Source: F1-120-MAGs238 sp964484185 (GTDB taxonomy: Bacteria > Planctomycetota > Phycisphaerae > Phycisphaerales > UBA1924). Taken from it: a stretch of 64,000 nt of DNA. Within the stretch, counting starts at the first letter, position 1; every line of letters starts with the position of its first letter. The stretch is taken from assembly GCA_964484185.1 (NCBI GenBank), contig CAZAEQ010000001.1:204473-268472 (forward strand), given 5' to 3'. The translations under genes and the position numbers were made by a program. This document shows positions 62,232 through 64,000 of the stretch, in pieces. Below the pieces are notes generated by a model, which was not told the origin of the DNA, did not search any database, and saw only the letters and a program-made list of their open reading frames with translations.

Positions 62232-63311
62232 ATGAGAAGCCTTCAACGCCATGTTTTGGGTGTTTCGATTGCGTCGACTTTCGCATTCGTTTCTATTTCC
62301 GGGGCACGTGCAGACATCCAAGTGTTTACCGATCTCGCCCATTTTCAGGCTGCAACTGGCGCAACAGCGCAGCCTCCGCTTCCGAATCTTGGGCTTGTCG
62401 GCCGCCACGTTGCATCTGCGACCGTGGGCGACCTCACATTTGCCATCAACAACGGCAGTCCAGAAATCGCGCTCTTCATCGGGGAGTCAATACCTCTCCA
62501 TCCTGGCAACGAGATCGCTCTTTCTGACTGGGAAGCTCTCGATGTCACCTCGGCATTTCCTGTCTATTCAATAGGCAGTTATTTCATTGAAGGGACAGAC
62601 GCCTCATCTTGCTCACCCATCTGCCCCTGCAACGATGCGACTTATCTGGTTCGACTCCTGATGAATTCGACAGTTGTGGGAGAGTTCCAAATTAATGCAC
62701 CAGACAATGTGCTCTCGTTTCTGGGGGTCTCGTCAACTCAGCCGTTTAATCGTGTTGAGTATCGCGACTTGTCTCAGCAATGCGACAACGAATACTGGGG
62801 CCAGTTCTTCCTGAATTCTGAACTTCCGTGCATCCAGATCACGCAGCAGCCAGTAAACGCAAGTACGTGTCCGGGCTCTGCGGCACCTTTCAGCGTTGTT
62901 GCATCTGGCGCTGGTCCGTTCAGCTACCAGTGGCAGATGGAGACAACTCCTGACACATGGATCAACCTGGGAACTCAGCCAAGCCCCCTTGCCTGCGGCG
63001 GAAATGCATCTCATGCGACCGCTACTCCAGAAAATTCTCCTGCCCCAAATATCTTCGCGCACGGTTGCCCGGGCCCGTTCAATGTTCGAGTAATAGTCTC
63101 CAGTCCCTGCGGCAGTGTGACTTCCACCATCGCAGTTCTTTCGATCTGCGCTGCCGACTTCAACTGCGATCGTGTACTCGATTTCTTCGATTACCTCGAC
63201 TTCGTCGGAGCTTTCGCAGACAACGAGCAAGCCGCGGATTTCAATGCCGATGATGTCATCGACTTCTTTGATTACCTCGATTTTGTCGATGCGTTCTCAC
63301 ATGGGTGTTGA
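62232..63311 (+). CDS. Secreted protein with Ig-like part and GC-type dockerin tail
   Basis: 359 residues from the ATG at 62232, since GGGAG is too close to the ATG three codons earlier. The signal peptide covers about 1-27 (SGARADI). A beta-rich lectin-like or choice-of-anchor domain is followed by an Ig-like stretch (ITQQPVNASTCPGSAAPFSVVASGAGPFSYQWQ). Residues 306-359 are the 54-residue dockerin, with an extra Cys in the first EF-hand (DFNCDRVLDF), ending AFSHGC. Its end overlaps the partial convergent gene by 15 bases. Confidence 0.82.
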   Translation: MRSLQRHVLGVSIASTFAFVSISGARADIQVFTDLAHFQAATGATAQPPLPNLGLVGRHVASATVGDLTFAINNGSPEIALFIGESIPLHPGNEIALSDWEALDVTSAFPVYSIGSYFIEGTDASSCSPICPCNDATYLVRLLMNSTVVGEFQINAPDNVLSFLGVSSTQPFNRVEYRDLSQQCDNEYWGQFFLNSELPCIQITQQPVNASTCPGSAAPFSVVASGAGPFSYQWQMETTPDTWINLGTQPSPLACGGNASHATATPENSPAPNIFAHGCPGPFNVRVIVSSPCGSVTSTIAVLSICAADFNCDRVLDFFDYLDFVGAFADNEQAADFNADDVIDFFDYLDFVDAFSHGC

Positions 63312-64000
63312 GTGATTCGCGAGAGCGGTTGAAGATGAGAGCGGGAGATCAGGAGATAGAGCGGGAGAGACGATGGAGTCTCCGGGATTGTGATGCGCAG
63401 GCTGCACCTCTTTTGTGACATTCTTTTCACTTGCGATCAGGTTTCGTTCTTTGAGTTCGAGTTTGCGCAGGGCGAGCTGGTACATTTGTTCTGCGCGGTC
63501 GGCTCTGGCTTGTTCGCGCTGGCGGCGTTGTTCTTCGCGGTCTTTTTGGCGCTGAGCTTTGGCGCGGTTGTCGATGTCGCGTTGGAGCTGACGTTCTTTG
63601 CGCTGTTGTTCTCTTGCTTCGCGGCGGGCTTGTGCTGCTTCATCGCGCTGCTGGCGAACGTGGCGGGAGTTGGTGCGTTCCATGATGGCGTGGAGGCGGA
63701 TGATCTGCGCGTTGGTTTTGACCCAGGCTTCTTCGGAGAGAGTGGGCAGAGTTGTTGTGAGACGTTCAAGGGTGACGGTTTGCATGATTGTCGCGTAGTT
63801 TTCAAGCATGGTTTTGATGCGCGGGTCGGCGGGAGACCATTCGCGCATGGCAGCGCGCAGTTTGGCCTGGTAGTCGGCGAACTCATCTTGGACTGGAGTT
63901 ACGGGAGGAACTGGTGAGTCATGGGTGGTTCTCTCGGTGGTTAAGCCGGTGAATGCGCTGGGTGGATCTGGTGGGAGAGGAGGGAGATCGATGAAGATTT
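63297..64000 (-). CDS. Coiled-coil, Arg/Glu-rich protein (5' end outside window)
   Basis: The frame stays open from the stop at 63297 to the window edge, so the true start is beyond 64000; the first internal ATG is at 63848. The visible part has a Pro-rich segment (IDLPPLPPDPPSAFTG), a helical part (DEFADYQAKLRAAMREWSP) and a strongly charged coiled coil (about 95 residues, with QRKERQLQRD and DREEQRRQREQARADRAEQ). Function unknown. On the plus strand the gene is G-rich, unlike the neighbours to its left. Confidence 0.7.
   Translation of the reverse strand, partial: IFIDLPPLPPDPPSAFTGLTTERTTHDSPVPPVTPVQDEFADYQAKLRAAMREWSPADPRIKTMLENYATIMQTVTLERLTTTLPTLSEEAWVKTNAQIIRLHAIMERTNSRHVRQQRDEAAQARREAREQQRKERQLQRDIDNRAKAQRQKDREEQRRQREQARADRAEQMYQLALRKLELKERNLIASEKNVTKEVQPAHHNPGDSIVSPALSPDLPLSSSTALANHSTPM

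Overview
The window looks like chromosomal DNA from a planctomycete of the Phycisphaerae type. The main evidence is six complete secreted proteins (a seventh cut by the left edge is probably similar) that end in a 54-residue double EF-hand-like dockerin with the core DFFDYLDFVDAF and a C-terminal Gly-Cys. Three other secreted proteins end in a PEP-CTERM-like tail: a PAP motif, a hydrophobic stretch and an Arg cluster. A zinc-finger Ser/Thr kinase next to a sigma factor, a GH172-type enzyme and a pseudopilin fit the same group. No tRNA, rRNA, CRISPR array, insertion sequence or prophage was recognised.

Layout. 1-2.3 kb: two tandem paralogous repeat proteins with duplicated leaders. 3-7.2 kb: AstA-like acyltransferase, GH172/DUF2961 enzyme, DUF2314 membrane protein. 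7.4-9.9 kb: a PEP-CTERM/GC-dockerin gene pair. 10-12.2 kb: lipoprotein HtrA protease with four PDZ domains. 12.5-16.7 kb: PEP-CTERM protein, DUF4331, DUF4198 and HupE/UreJ genes. 16.7-21.1 kb: rimO, a two-gene hypothetical operon, a stand-alone MshEN domain and clpS. 21.2-27.3 kb: a GC-dockerin propeller protein, a GC-dockerin beta-helix protein and a second beta-helix protein. 27.4-33 kb: HExxH peptidase, SUI1 factor, TPR membrane protein, deoxyhypusine-synthase-like enzyme. 33.1-40 kb: pseudopilin, an MhqO/MhqD/MFS/XapX cluster, ceramidase-like protein, PhyH dioxygenase, TauE/SafE permease. 40.1-43.6 kb: speA and metK. 43.8-48 kb: ECF-type sigma factor, zinc-finger kinase, GC-dockerin protein. 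48.2-55.4 kb: YwqG-like protein, collagen-like protein, SthA, and a secreted protein whose signal peptide is broken by a G9 tract, followed by a PEP-CTERM protein. 55.5-64 kb: hrpA remnant, cupin, site-2 protease, ahcY, TPR lipoprotein, LigD-like small protein, asnB, a GC-dockerin protein and a partial coiled-coil gene.

Themes. A large share of the window is cell-surface or secreted protein carrying one of two C-terminal sorting or docking tails, sometimes both types in one operon. SpeA, MetK, AhcY and the DHS-like enzyme belong to S-adenosylmethionine and polyamine metabolism but are not in one operon. The observations most worth a second look are the G9 tract inside a signal peptide (phase variation or sequence error), the gap-free 54-residue domain bracketed by two invariant cysteines, the sigma/anti-sigma-like-kinase/surface-protein locus, and a switch of strand G/C bias near 31.8 kb that appears to revert near 63.3 kb.
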